Source: Streptomyces sp. NBC_01754 (GTDB lineage: Bacteria > Actinomycetota > Actinomycetes > Streptomycetales > Streptomycetaceae). From it: a DNA stretch of 64,000 nucleotides. Below, piece after piece: positions 47,072-54,764 of the stretch (position 1 is the stretch's first letter; every line of letters starts with the position of its first letter). The notes below the pieces were generated by a model. The model saw only the letters and a program-made list of their open reading frames with translations, did not search any database and was not told where the DNA came from. Made by a program: the position numbers and the translations under genes. The stretch is taken from the NCBI RefSeq assembly GCF_035918015.1, contig NZ_CP109132.1:3720001-3784000 (forward strand). The letters run 5' to 3'.

Positions 47072-49369
47072 TCAACGGTCCACTTTCTCACCCGTTCCCG
47101 ACGGGTCCCCGCTTTCCGGACCGGTGTCCGGTGTCGGGTCACTCGGCTGCTCGGGTTCGCCGTCGCCGTTCTCCTCCGGGCCGCCCGCCGCCGCGCGCTT
47201 GCGCTGGGTGTACATCCTGATCCCCGCCAGGACGAGCAGCAGAAGCCCGCCCGCGATCACCAGGAGAACCGTAGGCGTGATCTCGGAGACCTTCACCGTG
47301 AAGGTCATCTCCTCGCCGTACGGCGTTCCGTCCCGGGTGAAGAGCCGGGCGGTGACCTGCGCCTGCCCGTTGGCGTTGGCCGACGCGTCGAACTTCACGG
47401 ACTGGCTGTGCCCGCCCGCGATCTTGACCGGCTGTTGGGCCACCGCTCCGCCGTCGTTCAGTTCGAGCCGTGCGGCGTTGCCCGAGGTCAGCCGGAGCTC
47501 AAGGTGCTCGACGCCCTGGACCAGCTTGTTCTGCACGGTGACCGGGATGGTCGCGCTGCGTCCGGACAGGGTGACGGCGGACTTCGTGATGAGCTGCACC
47601 TCACCGGTGAGGCTCCGCAGGTAGTCGCGGACCGTGTCACGGTACTGCTGGGCTTCCAGCGGTCTGCCGCGCCAGGACGTGGACACCGCGCGGTTGACCG
47701 CGTTCCCGAAGGGGGTCACCACCCGTTCGGGCTGGGTGAGGATGACCTGGAAACTGTTCAGCGAGTCCTGTGTCGTCCGGATGTCCTGGAACGCCTGGGT
47801 GGGGAGTTCCTGGCTGCGGAGCTTCTTCGGGTACGCGGAGGCCTTGGGGATCTTGGTGGTGGCGCGGGCGTCGGGCTTCTCCTCGGCCGCCGCCACCAGA
47901 TCGAGCGGCTGCGTCCAGTGCGCGTCGGTGAGGGCCCGCAGGGCATGCGCCATCGTCTGCGCCTGGGCCGCGGTGGGTGTCCGCTGCGGCGCGACGACGA
48001 TACTGCGCGACTTGTCGGGGGCCTGCTCGGTCAGGGCCAGCGTCTGCGCGAGGAACTTCTGTACGGCCGCCGTCGAACTGTCCGCCCTGGCCATGTCGCC
48101 CTCGAAGAGGGTGGAGAGCCGGTGGTCGGCGACGACCGCGGTGGTGCCGCCCCCGACGGGCCGGGCGGCGGTCGGGGTGTAGAGCAGGCCACCGACCTCC
48201 TCGAGGCTGTCGCTCCGGGCGATCACCCTGTGCGCGCCGGCCGAGGTGGCGACGTCGACGACGGAGGGATCGATCGCGCCGTCGACCGGCCAGGCGAAGT
48301 CGGTGGACGGTTTCACATGGAGCACGGTCTCGACCGTCAGCCCGGCGACCTCGGTCGCCGTCTGCAGGTGGCTGAGCGTGCCCGAGACGTTCTTGCCGCG
48401 GTGTGCGATGGAGGCGAGGTCGGGGTCGGCGTAGGGCAGGGCCACCACCGTGCCGTCCTTCACCGCATCCTGGAGCGCGGTGAGCCACTGCTTGGCGAGG
48501 TCCTGGTTCGTCCCGGGGACGGTGGTGTCTCCCCTCTTGACGCGGTAGTTCTTCGTCATGGCGTCGACCGAGGCCAGCAGGTCCGGATCGATCACCCAGG
48601 TCACGGGGAGCCCCCCGCCGAGCGAGACCATCTGCTCCAGCCGGCCACCGGGGGCAAGCTCGAGCGCGAGATGGTCGTCGGCGAAGACGGGGGTCTGCTG
48701 CTCGTCGGAACCCGTCTCCGCGGTGACGTGGGCGGAAGCGATCAGCGGCCAGAGAAAGGTCAGCTTGGTCTTGCTCTCGGTGTCCTCGGGCTGCCACGGC
48801 AGGAAGGTCCGCTGGATGCCGAGCACCTGGTCGTAGGGGGCTTCGGCGGTCTGTCCGGTGAGTGACACCCCGAGCTGGTAGACGCCCGCCTCGTCCAGGC
48901 CGAGCTTCTTCACCGGGACCTCTAGGGCGAAGTCCTGACTGACCCCGGAGACGAGCTCGGGCATCTTCAAGGTGTACGGGGCGCCGAGACCGACCGGGTC
49001 GCTGCCGGGCAGATAGCCGGTGCGCCCGGCGGCTTCGTCGACCGCGGACCGGCCGGAGAGCCTCGGTCCGACGCGGAGATCGACCTCGGCGTCGGTGACC
49101 GTCTTCTTGCCCTTGTTCGTCAGCGTGCCCGAGACCGTCAGCGTGTCCCCCTTGACAGGTGCGCTCGGAGCGAGTGCGTCCAGGGACACAGTGACGGTCC
49201 GTGAACCGGTCACGATCTTGTTCGCGACGGTGGCCTGCGCCGGCAGGGCCGCCGGGCCCGTCAGCAGCCCCGCCAGCAGAGGCACCCCGACGAGCAAGGA
49301 GGCCGTGCGCCGGAGCCACCGGCGGGCAGGGGAGGTGGTCGTCCCCTGGGAGTCTGCCGCCTCGGCCAC
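47072..49369 (-). CDS. DUF6049 family secreted/anchored protein
   Basis: A 765-residue protein starting at GTG 49369 (GAGGGACG upstream); a longer start at 49474 gives an extra 35 unlikely residues. A signal peptide follows SPARRWLRRTASLLVGVPLLAG; the mature part is a large extracellular region, with one C-terminal helix (VLLVIAGGLLLLVLAGIRMY) and a charged cytoplasmic tail. Homologues sit upstream of murJ in mycobacteria (Rv3909) and Streptomyces. Role unknown; location suggests cell-envelope assembly. Confidence 0.88.
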   Translation of the reverse strand: MAEAADSQGTTTSPARRWLRRTASLLVGVPLLAGLLTGPAALPAQATVANKIVTGSRTVTVSLDALAPSAPVKGDTLTVSGTLTNKGKKTVTDAEVDLRVGPRLSGRSAVDEAAGRTGYLPGSDPVGLGAPYTLKMPELVSGVSQDFALEVPVKKLGLDEAGVYQLGVSLTGQTAEAPYDQVLGIQRTFLPWQPEDTESKTKLTFLWPLIASAHVTAETGSDEQQTPVFADDHLALELAPGGRLEQMVSLGGGLPVTWVIDPDLLASVDAMTKNYRVKRGDTTVPGTNQDLAKQWLTALQDAVKDGTVVALPYADPDLASIAHRGKNVSGTLSHLQTATEVAGLTVETVLHVKPSTDFAWPVDGAIDPSVVDVATSAGAHRVIARSDSLEEVGGLLYTPTAARPVGGGTTAVVADHRLSTLFEGDMARADSSTAAVQKFLAQTLALTEQAPDKSRSIVVAPQRTPTAAQAQTMAHALRALTDAHWTQPLDLVAAAEEKPDARATTKIPKASAYPKKLRSQELPTQAFQDIRTTQDSLNSFQVILTQPERVVTPFGNAVNRAVSTSWRGRPLEAQQYRDTVRDYLRSLTGEVQLITKSAVTLSGRSATIPVTVQNKLVQGVEHLELRLTSGNAARLELNDGGAVAQQPVKIAGGHSQSVKFDASANANGQAQVTARLFTRDGTPYGEEMTFTVKVSEITPTVLLVIAGGLLLLVLAGIRMYTQRKRAAAGGPEENGDGEPEQPSDPTPDTGPESGDPSGTGEKVDR

Positions 49370-49534
49370 GCGTACCCGTCCCTCGTCGTCGTCGGCTGGT
49401 GTCGGTCCTGCCGGTCTCTGCGTCCACGCATGGTAACGATGCGGCCGAGGGCTGAGTGCCGCGGAGTGCGTCACTTGACCGGGAGAGGCTCGCAGGGGCC
49501 CGGAAACGATGGCGCCCGGGCCGGTCGGGGCACG

Positions 49535-49549
49535 TACCCTTTTCTGTTG
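49535..49549 (+). promoter_or_regulatory. Probable leaderless promoter of the CCA gene
   Basis: TACCCT (49535-49540) fits a -10 hexamer and is 8 bases before the GTG at 49549, with no ribosome-binding sequence between. This spacing is typical of leaderless Streptomyces transcripts. The -35 is not clear. Confidence 0.5.
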
Positions 49550-50991
49550 TGCCGAACGCCAACGAAGACAACCTCAGTGCACTGAGCCAGGTGCAGCACC
49601 GCGCAGCCAGCGAACTGCTACAGGTGCCCCCGGTCGCCGACGACCTCGCCCGCCGGTTCCAGGAGGCCGGTTTCCGTCTCGCAGTGGTCGGAGGGTCGGT
49701 CCGCGACGCATTGCTCGGCAGGCTCGGCAACGACCTGGACTTCACGACCGATGCCCGCCCGGACGACGTGCTCAAGATCGTCCGCCCGTGGGCCGACTCG
49801 GTGTGGGAGATCGGGATCGCGTTCGGGACCGTCGGTTCGCAGAAGGACGGCTACCAGATCGAGATCACGACCTACCGGTCGGAGGCGTACGACCGCACTT
49901 CGCGGAAGCCGGAGGTCTCCTACGGCGACTCCATCGAGGAAGACCTGGTACGCCGCGACTTCACGATCAACGCCATGGCGGTCGCGCTGCCGCAGAAGGA
50001 GTTCATCGACCCCCACGGCGGTCTGGAAGACCTGGCCGCTCGGGTGCTCCGGACCCCTGGCAAGCCCGAGGACTCCTTCTCCGACGACCCACTGCGTATG
50101 CTGCGGGCCGCGCGCTTCGCGTCACAGCTTGATTTCGAGGTCGCGCCCGAGGTCCTCGCGGCCATGACGGACATGGCCGGACGCATCGAGATCGTCTCGG
50201 CGGAACGCGTCCGTGAGGAGCTCAACAAGCTGATCCTCTCCGATCGCCCCCGCACGGGGCTGGGCCTGCTCGTGGAGACGGGCCTGGCCGACCGGGTGCT
50301 GCCCGAGCTTCCCGCGCTCCGACTGGAACGTGACGAGCATCACCGTCACAAGGACGTCTACGAGCACTCCCTGACGGTCCTGGAACAGGCCATCGACCTG
50401 GAGGAGGGCGGTCCGGACCTCACGCTGCGGCTCGCCGCTCTGCTGCACGACATCGGCAAGCCGAAGACGCGGCGCTTCGAGAAGGACGGCCGTGTCTCGT
50501 TCCATCACCACGAGGTGGTGGGCGCCAAGCTGGCCAGGAAACGGCTGACCGGGCTCAAGTACTCCAACGAGATGGTCAAGGACGTCTCCAAGCTCGTGGA
50601 GCTGCACCTGCGCTTCCACGGTTATGGAGACGGGGAATGGACCGACTCCGCGGTGCGCCGGTACGTGCGTGACGCGGGTCCCCTGCTGGACCGGCTCCAC
50701 AAGCTGACGCGCTCGGACTGCACGACGCGGAACAAGCGCAAGGCGAACGCCCTGTCGCGGACCTACGACGGGCTCGAGGAGCGCATCGCGCAGCTGAAGG
50801 ATCAGGAGCAGCTGGACGCCATCCGCCCGGACCTGGACGGGAACGAGATCATGGAGATCCTCGGGGTCGGCCCCGGTCCGGTGATCGGCAAGGCGTACTC
50901 CTTCCTCCTTGAGCTGCGACTGGAGAACGGGCCCATGGAGCGGGACGCGGCGGTCGCGGCGCTCAAGGAGTGGTGGGCCGCGCAGGGCTGA
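49549..50991 (+). CDS. CCA tRNA nucleotidyltransferase (HD-domain type)
   Basis: A 480-residue enzyme starting at GTG 49549 (VPNANEDN). The nucleotidyltransferase head has GGSVRDALLGRLGNDLDF; the neck has RRDFTINAMAV and ADRPRTGL-like parts; a C-terminal HD domain contains LLHDIGKPKTRR and HHHEVVG. It adds or repairs tRNA 3' CCA ends. Since tRNA-Ile here encodes its CCA, repair and other tRNAs are its targets. Confidence 0.95.
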   Translation: MPNANEDNLSALSQVQHRAASELLQVPPVADDLARRFQEAGFRLAVVGGSVRDALLGRLGNDLDFTTDARPDDVLKIVRPWADSVWEIGIAFGTVGSQKDGYQIEITTYRSEAYDRTSRKPEVSYGDSIEEDLVRRDFTINAMAVALPQKEFIDPHGGLEDLAARVLRTPGKPEDSFSDDPLRMLRAARFASQLDFEVAPEVLAAMTDMAGRIEIVSAERVREELNKLILSDRPRTGLGLLVETGLADRVLPELPALRLERDEHHRHKDVYEHSLTVLEQAIDLEEGGPDLTLRLAALLHDIGKPKTRRFEKDGRVSFHHHEVVGAKLARKRLTGLKYSNEMVKDVSKLVELHLRFHGYGDGEWTDSAVRRYVRDAGPLLDRLHKLTRSDCTTRNKRKANALSRTYDGLEERIAQLKDQEQLDAIRPDLDGNEIMEILGVGPGPVIGKAYSFLLELRLENGPMERDAAVAALKEWWAAQG

Positions 50992-51001
50992 CGAGTTCAG
51001 A

Positions 51002-51029
51002 CGCTGGTGTTTCACGTGAAACACCAGCG
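51002..51029. terminator. parS: 28-bp palindrome with parS site 5 after CCA gene
   Basis: Fourteen bases (51002-51015) are exactly complementary to the next 14. The centre 51009-51022 is GTTTCACGTGAAAC; the arms extend it by CGCTGGT. It sits 11 bases past the CCA stop, and may combine ParB binding with transcript termination. Confidence 0.8.
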
Positions 51030-51069
51030 CCTGCCTGAGGCGCCCGGATGTGCTCCAGAGTGTGTCTTC

Positions 51070-51099
51070 AGGGGTGTGTTTCACGTGAAACACACCCCT
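51070..51099. terminator. parS: 30-bp palindrome with parS site 6 at the MFS gene end
   Basis: Fifteen-base arms (51070-51084 and 51085-51099), outer part AGGGGTGT, centred on GTTTCACGTGAAAC (51078-51091). Its last base is the first base of the convergent MFS stop (51099-51101). The two sites 5 and 6 are 69 bp apart between convergent genes. Confidence 0.8.
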
Positions 51100-52415
51100 C
51101 ATTCCTCGCGCCGGGTGCCGATCCGGGGACTGGCGGGAGCCGTTCCGGCCCGGAGCCGGCGCATCATCGCCACCGAGACGGCGGCATAGAGCACGGCCAC
51201 CGTGACCACCACGACGACGGACCGTCCGTCAGCGGGAAGCACCAGGGCCGACACTCCTGCCGCCGCGACGAATGCGACGTTGAACAGCACGTCGTACAGC
51301 GAGAAGACCCTGCCGCGGAAGGCGTCGTCGACGGAGGTCTGGACCTCGGTGTCCGCGGCGATCTTCGACCCCTGTGTCACGAGTCCGAGGATGAACGCGG
51401 CCGCCAGCATCGGGACGGGGGCAAAGGGCAGCCCCAGCGCCGGTTCCAGGACGGCGGCCACACCCGTGCACAGCGCCAGCCAGCCGTACCGTCCGAAACG
51501 CCCGACGGCCCAGGGGGTCATCGTGGCAGCCACGAAGTAGCCCGCGGCGGAGAAACCGAGCGCCAGGCCGAGCAGGGCGAGCCCGTGGGACTCGCTTTTC
51601 GCCCAGGCGTAGCGGCACAGCATCAGCAGCATCACGGTCAGCGCCCCGTAACAGAAACGCATGACCGTCATGGCGGCGAGGACGCGCGCCGCGTCCCGGC
51701 GTTCCGCGAGGTGACGGAAGCCGGCGACGAGGCCACGTGTGGTCGTGGCGAGGGCCTCGCGCAGTCGGACGTGGGGCTGGTCCTGATCCGGTCCGAGGAG
51801 CTCACGCGGCAGCCCCAGGGAGGCCAGCGCCGACAGCAGGTAGAGCGTCGCTCCCAGCAGGACCACCGCGGTGTCGGAACCGTCCGTCAGCAGCCGGACG
51901 GCCAGAGCCAGCCCGCCACCCAGGGTGGCGGCCAGCGTGCCGGCGGTGGGTGAGAGGGAGTTGGCCACCACGAGCCGGTCGGCGTCCACCACACGGGGGA
52001 GGGCGGCCGACAGTCCGGCGAGCACGAAGCGGTTGACGGCGGTGACACAGAGGGCCGAGGCGTAGAACGCCCAGTCCGGCGCGGGACTCAGGAGCAACAG
52101 GGCGGTACAGCAGGCGAGTACGGCTCGCAGCAGATTGCCGTAGAGGAAGACCTGTCGGCGTGGCCAGCGGTCCAGCAGGACACCCGCGAAGGGACCGACC
52201 AGTGAATACGGAAGGAGCAGGACGGCCATGGCCGAGGCGATGGCGCCGGGTGTCGTCTGGCTCTCCGGTGAGAAGACCACATAGGTGGCGAGGGCGACCT
52301 GGTAGACGCCGTCTGCCGACTGGGAGAGAAGCCGTACGGCCAGGAGACGACGGAAGTTCCGCAGGCGTAGGAGAACGCCCAGATCACGCGCGACAGGCAT
52401 GTGGGCAAGAGTCAC
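51099..52415 (-). CDS. MFS transporter (antiporter/exporter-like)
   Basis: A 438-residue, 12-helix MFS protein. The loop 2-3 block is AGVLLDRWPRRQVFLY. The likely start is GTG 52415 or ATG 52400; neither has a good ribosome site. The gene lies just downstream of a hairpin after the inositol synthase gene, so its promoter is hard to place. In this position other Streptomyces also have an MFS gene. Substrate unknown. Confidence 0.85.
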   Translation of the reverse strand: MTLAHMPVARDLGVLLRLRNFRRLLAVRLLSQSADGVYQVALATYVVFSPESQTTPGAIASAMAVLLLPYSLVGPFAGVLLDRWPRRQVFLYGNLLRAVLACCTALLLLSPAPDWAFYASALCVTAVNRFVLAGLSAALPRVVDADRLVVANSLSPTAGTLAATLGGGLALAVRLLTDGSDTAVVLLGATLYLLSALASLGLPRELLGPDQDQPHVRLREALATTTRGLVAGFRHLAERRDAARVLAAMTVMRFCYGALTVMLLMLCRYAWAKSESHGLALLGLALGFSAAGYFVAATMTPWAVGRFGRYGWLALCTGVAAVLEPALGLPFAPVPMLAAAFILGLVTQGSKIAADTEVQTSVDDAFRGRVFSLYDVLFNVAFVAAAGVSALVLPADGRSVVVVVTVAVLYAAVSVAMMRRLRAGTAPASPRIGTRREE

Positions 52416-52466
52416 ACATTCAAGGGGTCCCCGGGCAGACGGACTGCCTGGGGACCCCTTGAATGT
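52416..52466 (-). terminator. Long hairpin between ino1 and MFS gene
   Basis: Arms of 23 bases (52416-52438 and 52444-52466) with one mismatch around a 5-base loop; inner arm reads GGGGTCCCC. It follows the inositol synthase stop (minus strand) by 66 bases and directly abuts the MFS start. Confidence 0.75.
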
Positions 52467-52532
52467 GGAGCGGACGGAACGTCGCCGCTCGTCATCCCGA
52501 ATCCGGTGAGGCGAAAGCCGTCACCGTCGGGA

Positions 52533-53615
52533 TCAGCGCTCGGCGTCGCCGTTGATGAACTTCTCGACGTTCTCGCGGGCCTCGTCGTCGAAGTACTGCA
52601 CGGGCGGGCTCTTCATGAAGTAGGACGAGGCGGAGAGGATCGGGCCGCCGACGCCGCGGTCCTTGGCGATCTTCGCCGCACGGACCGCGTCGATGATGAC
52701 ACCGGCCGAGTTCGGGGAGTCCCAGACCTCGAGCTTGTACTCCAGGTTCAGCGGAACGTCACCGAAGGCGCGGCCCTCGAGGCGCACGTACGCCCACTTG
52801 CGGTCGTCCAGCCAGGCCACGTAGTCCGAGGGACCGATGTGGACGTTGTCCGCGCCCAGCTCGCGGTCACGGATCTGCGAGGTGACCGCCTGGGTCTTCG
52901 AGATCTTCTTGGACTCCAGCCGCTCACGCTCGAGCATGTTCTTGAAGTCCATGTTGCCGCCGACGTTCAGCTGCATCGTGCGGTCGAGGACGACACCCCG
53001 GTCCTCGAAGAGCTTCGCCATCACACGGTGCGTGATGGTCGCGCCCACCTGGGACTTGATGTCGTCACCGACGATCGGGACGCCGGCCTCGGTGAACTTG
53101 TCCGCCCACTCCTTGGTGCCGGCGATGAACACCGGGAGCGCGTTGACGAACGCGACCTTGGCGTCGATGGCGCACTGGGCGTAGAACTTCGCAGCCGCCT
53201 CGGAGCCGACCGGCAGGTAGCAGACGAGGACGTCCACCTGCTTGTCCTTGAGGGTCTGGACGATGTCGACCGGAGCCTCGTCGGACTCCTCGATCGTCTC
53301 GCGGTAGTACTTGCCCAGGCCGTCGTGGGTGTGGCCGCGCTGGACGGTCACACCGGTGCTCGGCACATCGGCGATCTTGATCGTGTTGTTCTCGCTGGCG
53401 CCGATGGCGTCCGCGAGGTCGAGACCGACCTTCTTCGCGTCGACGTCGAAGGCGGCGACGAACTCGACGTCACCCACGTGGTAGTCGCCGAACTGAACGT
53501 GCATCAGACCGGGCACCTTGCCCGCCGGATCGGCGTCCTTGTAGTACTCGACGCCCTGCACCAGCGAGGCGGCGCAGTTGCCCACGCCGACGATGGCTAC
53601 GCGAACCGAACCCAT
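52533..53615 (-). CDS. ino1: Myo-inositol-1-phosphate synthase
   Basis: A 360-residue enzyme with the short prokaryotic type I1PS pattern: [12 protein letters not shown] for NAD (10-21), [25 protein letters not shown], and [14 protein letters not shown] region near LESKKISKT. It makes inositol-1-phosphate from glucose-6-phosphate for phosphatidylinositol and mycothiol. A PadR gene precedes it on the same strand by 61 bp, and may control it. Confidence 0.95.
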   Translation of the reverse strand: MGSVRVAIVGVGNCAASLVQGVEYYKDADPAGKVPGLMHVQFGDYHVGDVEFVAAFDVDAKKVGLDLADAIGASENNTIKIADVPSTGVTVQRGHTHDGLGKYYRETIEESDEAPVDIVQTLKDKQVDVLVCYLPVGSEAAAKFYAQCAIDAKVAFVNALPVFIAGTKEWADKFTEAGVPIVGDDIKSQVGATITHRVMAKLFEDRGVVLDRTMQLNVGGNMDFKNMLERERLESKKISKTQAVTSQIRDRELGADNVHIGPSDYVAWLDDRKWAYVRLEGRAFGDVPLNLEYKLEVWDSPNSAGVIIDAVRAAKIAKDRGVGGPILSASSYFMKSPPVQYFDDEARENVEKFINGDAER

Positions 53616-53676
53616 GCCGATTGCTCCCTGTGTGTTCTCTGTGTTCCCGGACGGAGCCGTGCGGTTCCGAGGGATG

Positions 53677-54378
53677 TCACTTGGTGTCGTCGGACGGATC
53701 CGGCCGGGAGTGGTCCCGGTTCCGGGGCAGGCCGCCCGTCTCTCCTGATGTGTCGTGCTGAGTGGAGCCCTCGGGTGAGGATCGGCGCTGATCCCGTCCC
53801 GACCGCTCGCTCTCGATGAGCTCGTTCAGCCAGCGCACTTCGCGCTCCACGGACTCCATGCCGTGCCGCTGAAGCTCAAGCGTGTAGTCATCGAGTCGTT
53901 CCCGGGTGCGGGCCAGCGAGGCGCGCATCTTCTCGAGACGCTCCTCCAGCCTGCTGCGCCGGCCTTCGAGCACGCGCATGCGCACCTCGCGTTCCGTCTG
54001 CCCGAAGAAGGCGAACCGAGCGGCGAAATGCTCGTCCTCCCAGGAGTCCGGGCCGGTGTGCGAGAGCAGTTCCTCGAAGTGCTCCTTACCTTCTGCCGTC
54101 AACCGGTAGACGATCTTGGCGCGGCGTCCGCCCAGCGAGGACGTGGAGGTGACCCCACGGACCGTGGCGGGCGGAGTCGCCGGATCGCTGCCGGTCTCCT
54201 CGATCAACCAGCCGTTGACGACCAGCGTCTTGAGGCAGGGGTAGAGCGTGCCGTAGCTGAACGCGCGGAAGATCCCCAACGAGGTGTTGAGGCGTTTGCG
54301 CAGTTCGTACCCGTGCATCGGGGACTCACGGAGCAGGCCGAGCACCGCGAATTCGAGGATGCCGGAGCGTCTGCTCAC
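53677..54378 (-). CDS. PadR-family transcriptional regulator
   Basis: A 233-residue regulator. PadR winged helix at about 1-110 ([56 protein letters not shown]), then a coiled-coil C-terminus (110-190; [26 protein letters not shown]) for dimers, then an acidic, disordered tail. A 33-bp palindrome about 55 bp upstream is a likely operator. It probably represses itself and perhaps ino1 and the divergent PBP gene. Confidence 0.92.
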   Translation of the reverse strand: MSRRSGILEFAVLGLLRESPMHGYELRKRLNTSLGIFRAFSYGTLYPCLKTLVVNGWLIEETGSDPATPPATVRGVTSTSSLGGRRAKIVYRLTAEGKEHFEELLSHTGPDSWEDEHFAARFAFFGQTEREVRMRVLEGRRSRLEERLEKMRASLARTRERLDDYTLELQRHGMESVEREVRWLNELIESERSGRDQRRSSPEGSTQHDTSGETGGLPRNRDHSRPDPSDDTK

Positions 54379-54764
54379 CTTCGCGTCCTCCTTCGCTGGT
54401 ACTCCCGCGGAGCTCGAGAGCCCACCTTATGCCGTGCTGATGTATCGACTCGATACATCAGCACGATAGATCGACTCGTGATGTACGACAAGGAGGACCT
54501 TCGTGAGCGGCGTCACATTGGTGTCACGTAGGGAGCGACTTGCGTTATTTGGGGTGAAGTTCGGTCCCAGAAGGTTTTTGACCGTGCGTAGTCTGTGCGG
54601 CATGCAGACCACCGGGAACCGCGAGGCGCGCTCGCGCGTCAGTCATCGCGGACTGCCGGATGTACTGCGGGTGAGCCTTCCGCAGGGTTTGTCCGCAATT
54701 CGGGGGGACCGGATCTCAACTGCCGCTTCCAGGCGCTCTCGCCTGCCCGAGGAGTAGTCGTTCG
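54379..54764. promoter_or_regulatory. 386-bp divergent region between PadR and PBP genes
   Basis: Contains the palindrome at 54433-54465 and a partial third copy (GATAGATCGACTCG, 54465-54478). A TAGTCT (54589-54594) could be a -10 for the PBP gene, but no clear -35 pairs with it. AAGGAGG at 54490-54496 precedes GTG 54503, but that frame has poor Streptomyces codon character and is treated as non-coding. Confidence 0.6.
54433..54465. promoter_or_regulatory. 33-bp perfect palindrome, likely PadR operator
   Basis: Arms CGTGCTGATGTATCGA (54433-54448) and its complement (54450-54465) around a single C. The core ATGTATCGA-C-TCGATACAT resembles the ATGT/ACAT dyads bound by PadR regulators. It starts 55 bp before the PadR start codon. 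Confidence 0.75.

Noticed and set aside
54503..54757. 84-codon frame with AAGGAGG before its GTG, ahead of the PBP gene
   Set aside because: Contains TTA and many codons rare in Streptomyces; no hydrophobic or domain pattern. More likely leader sequence.
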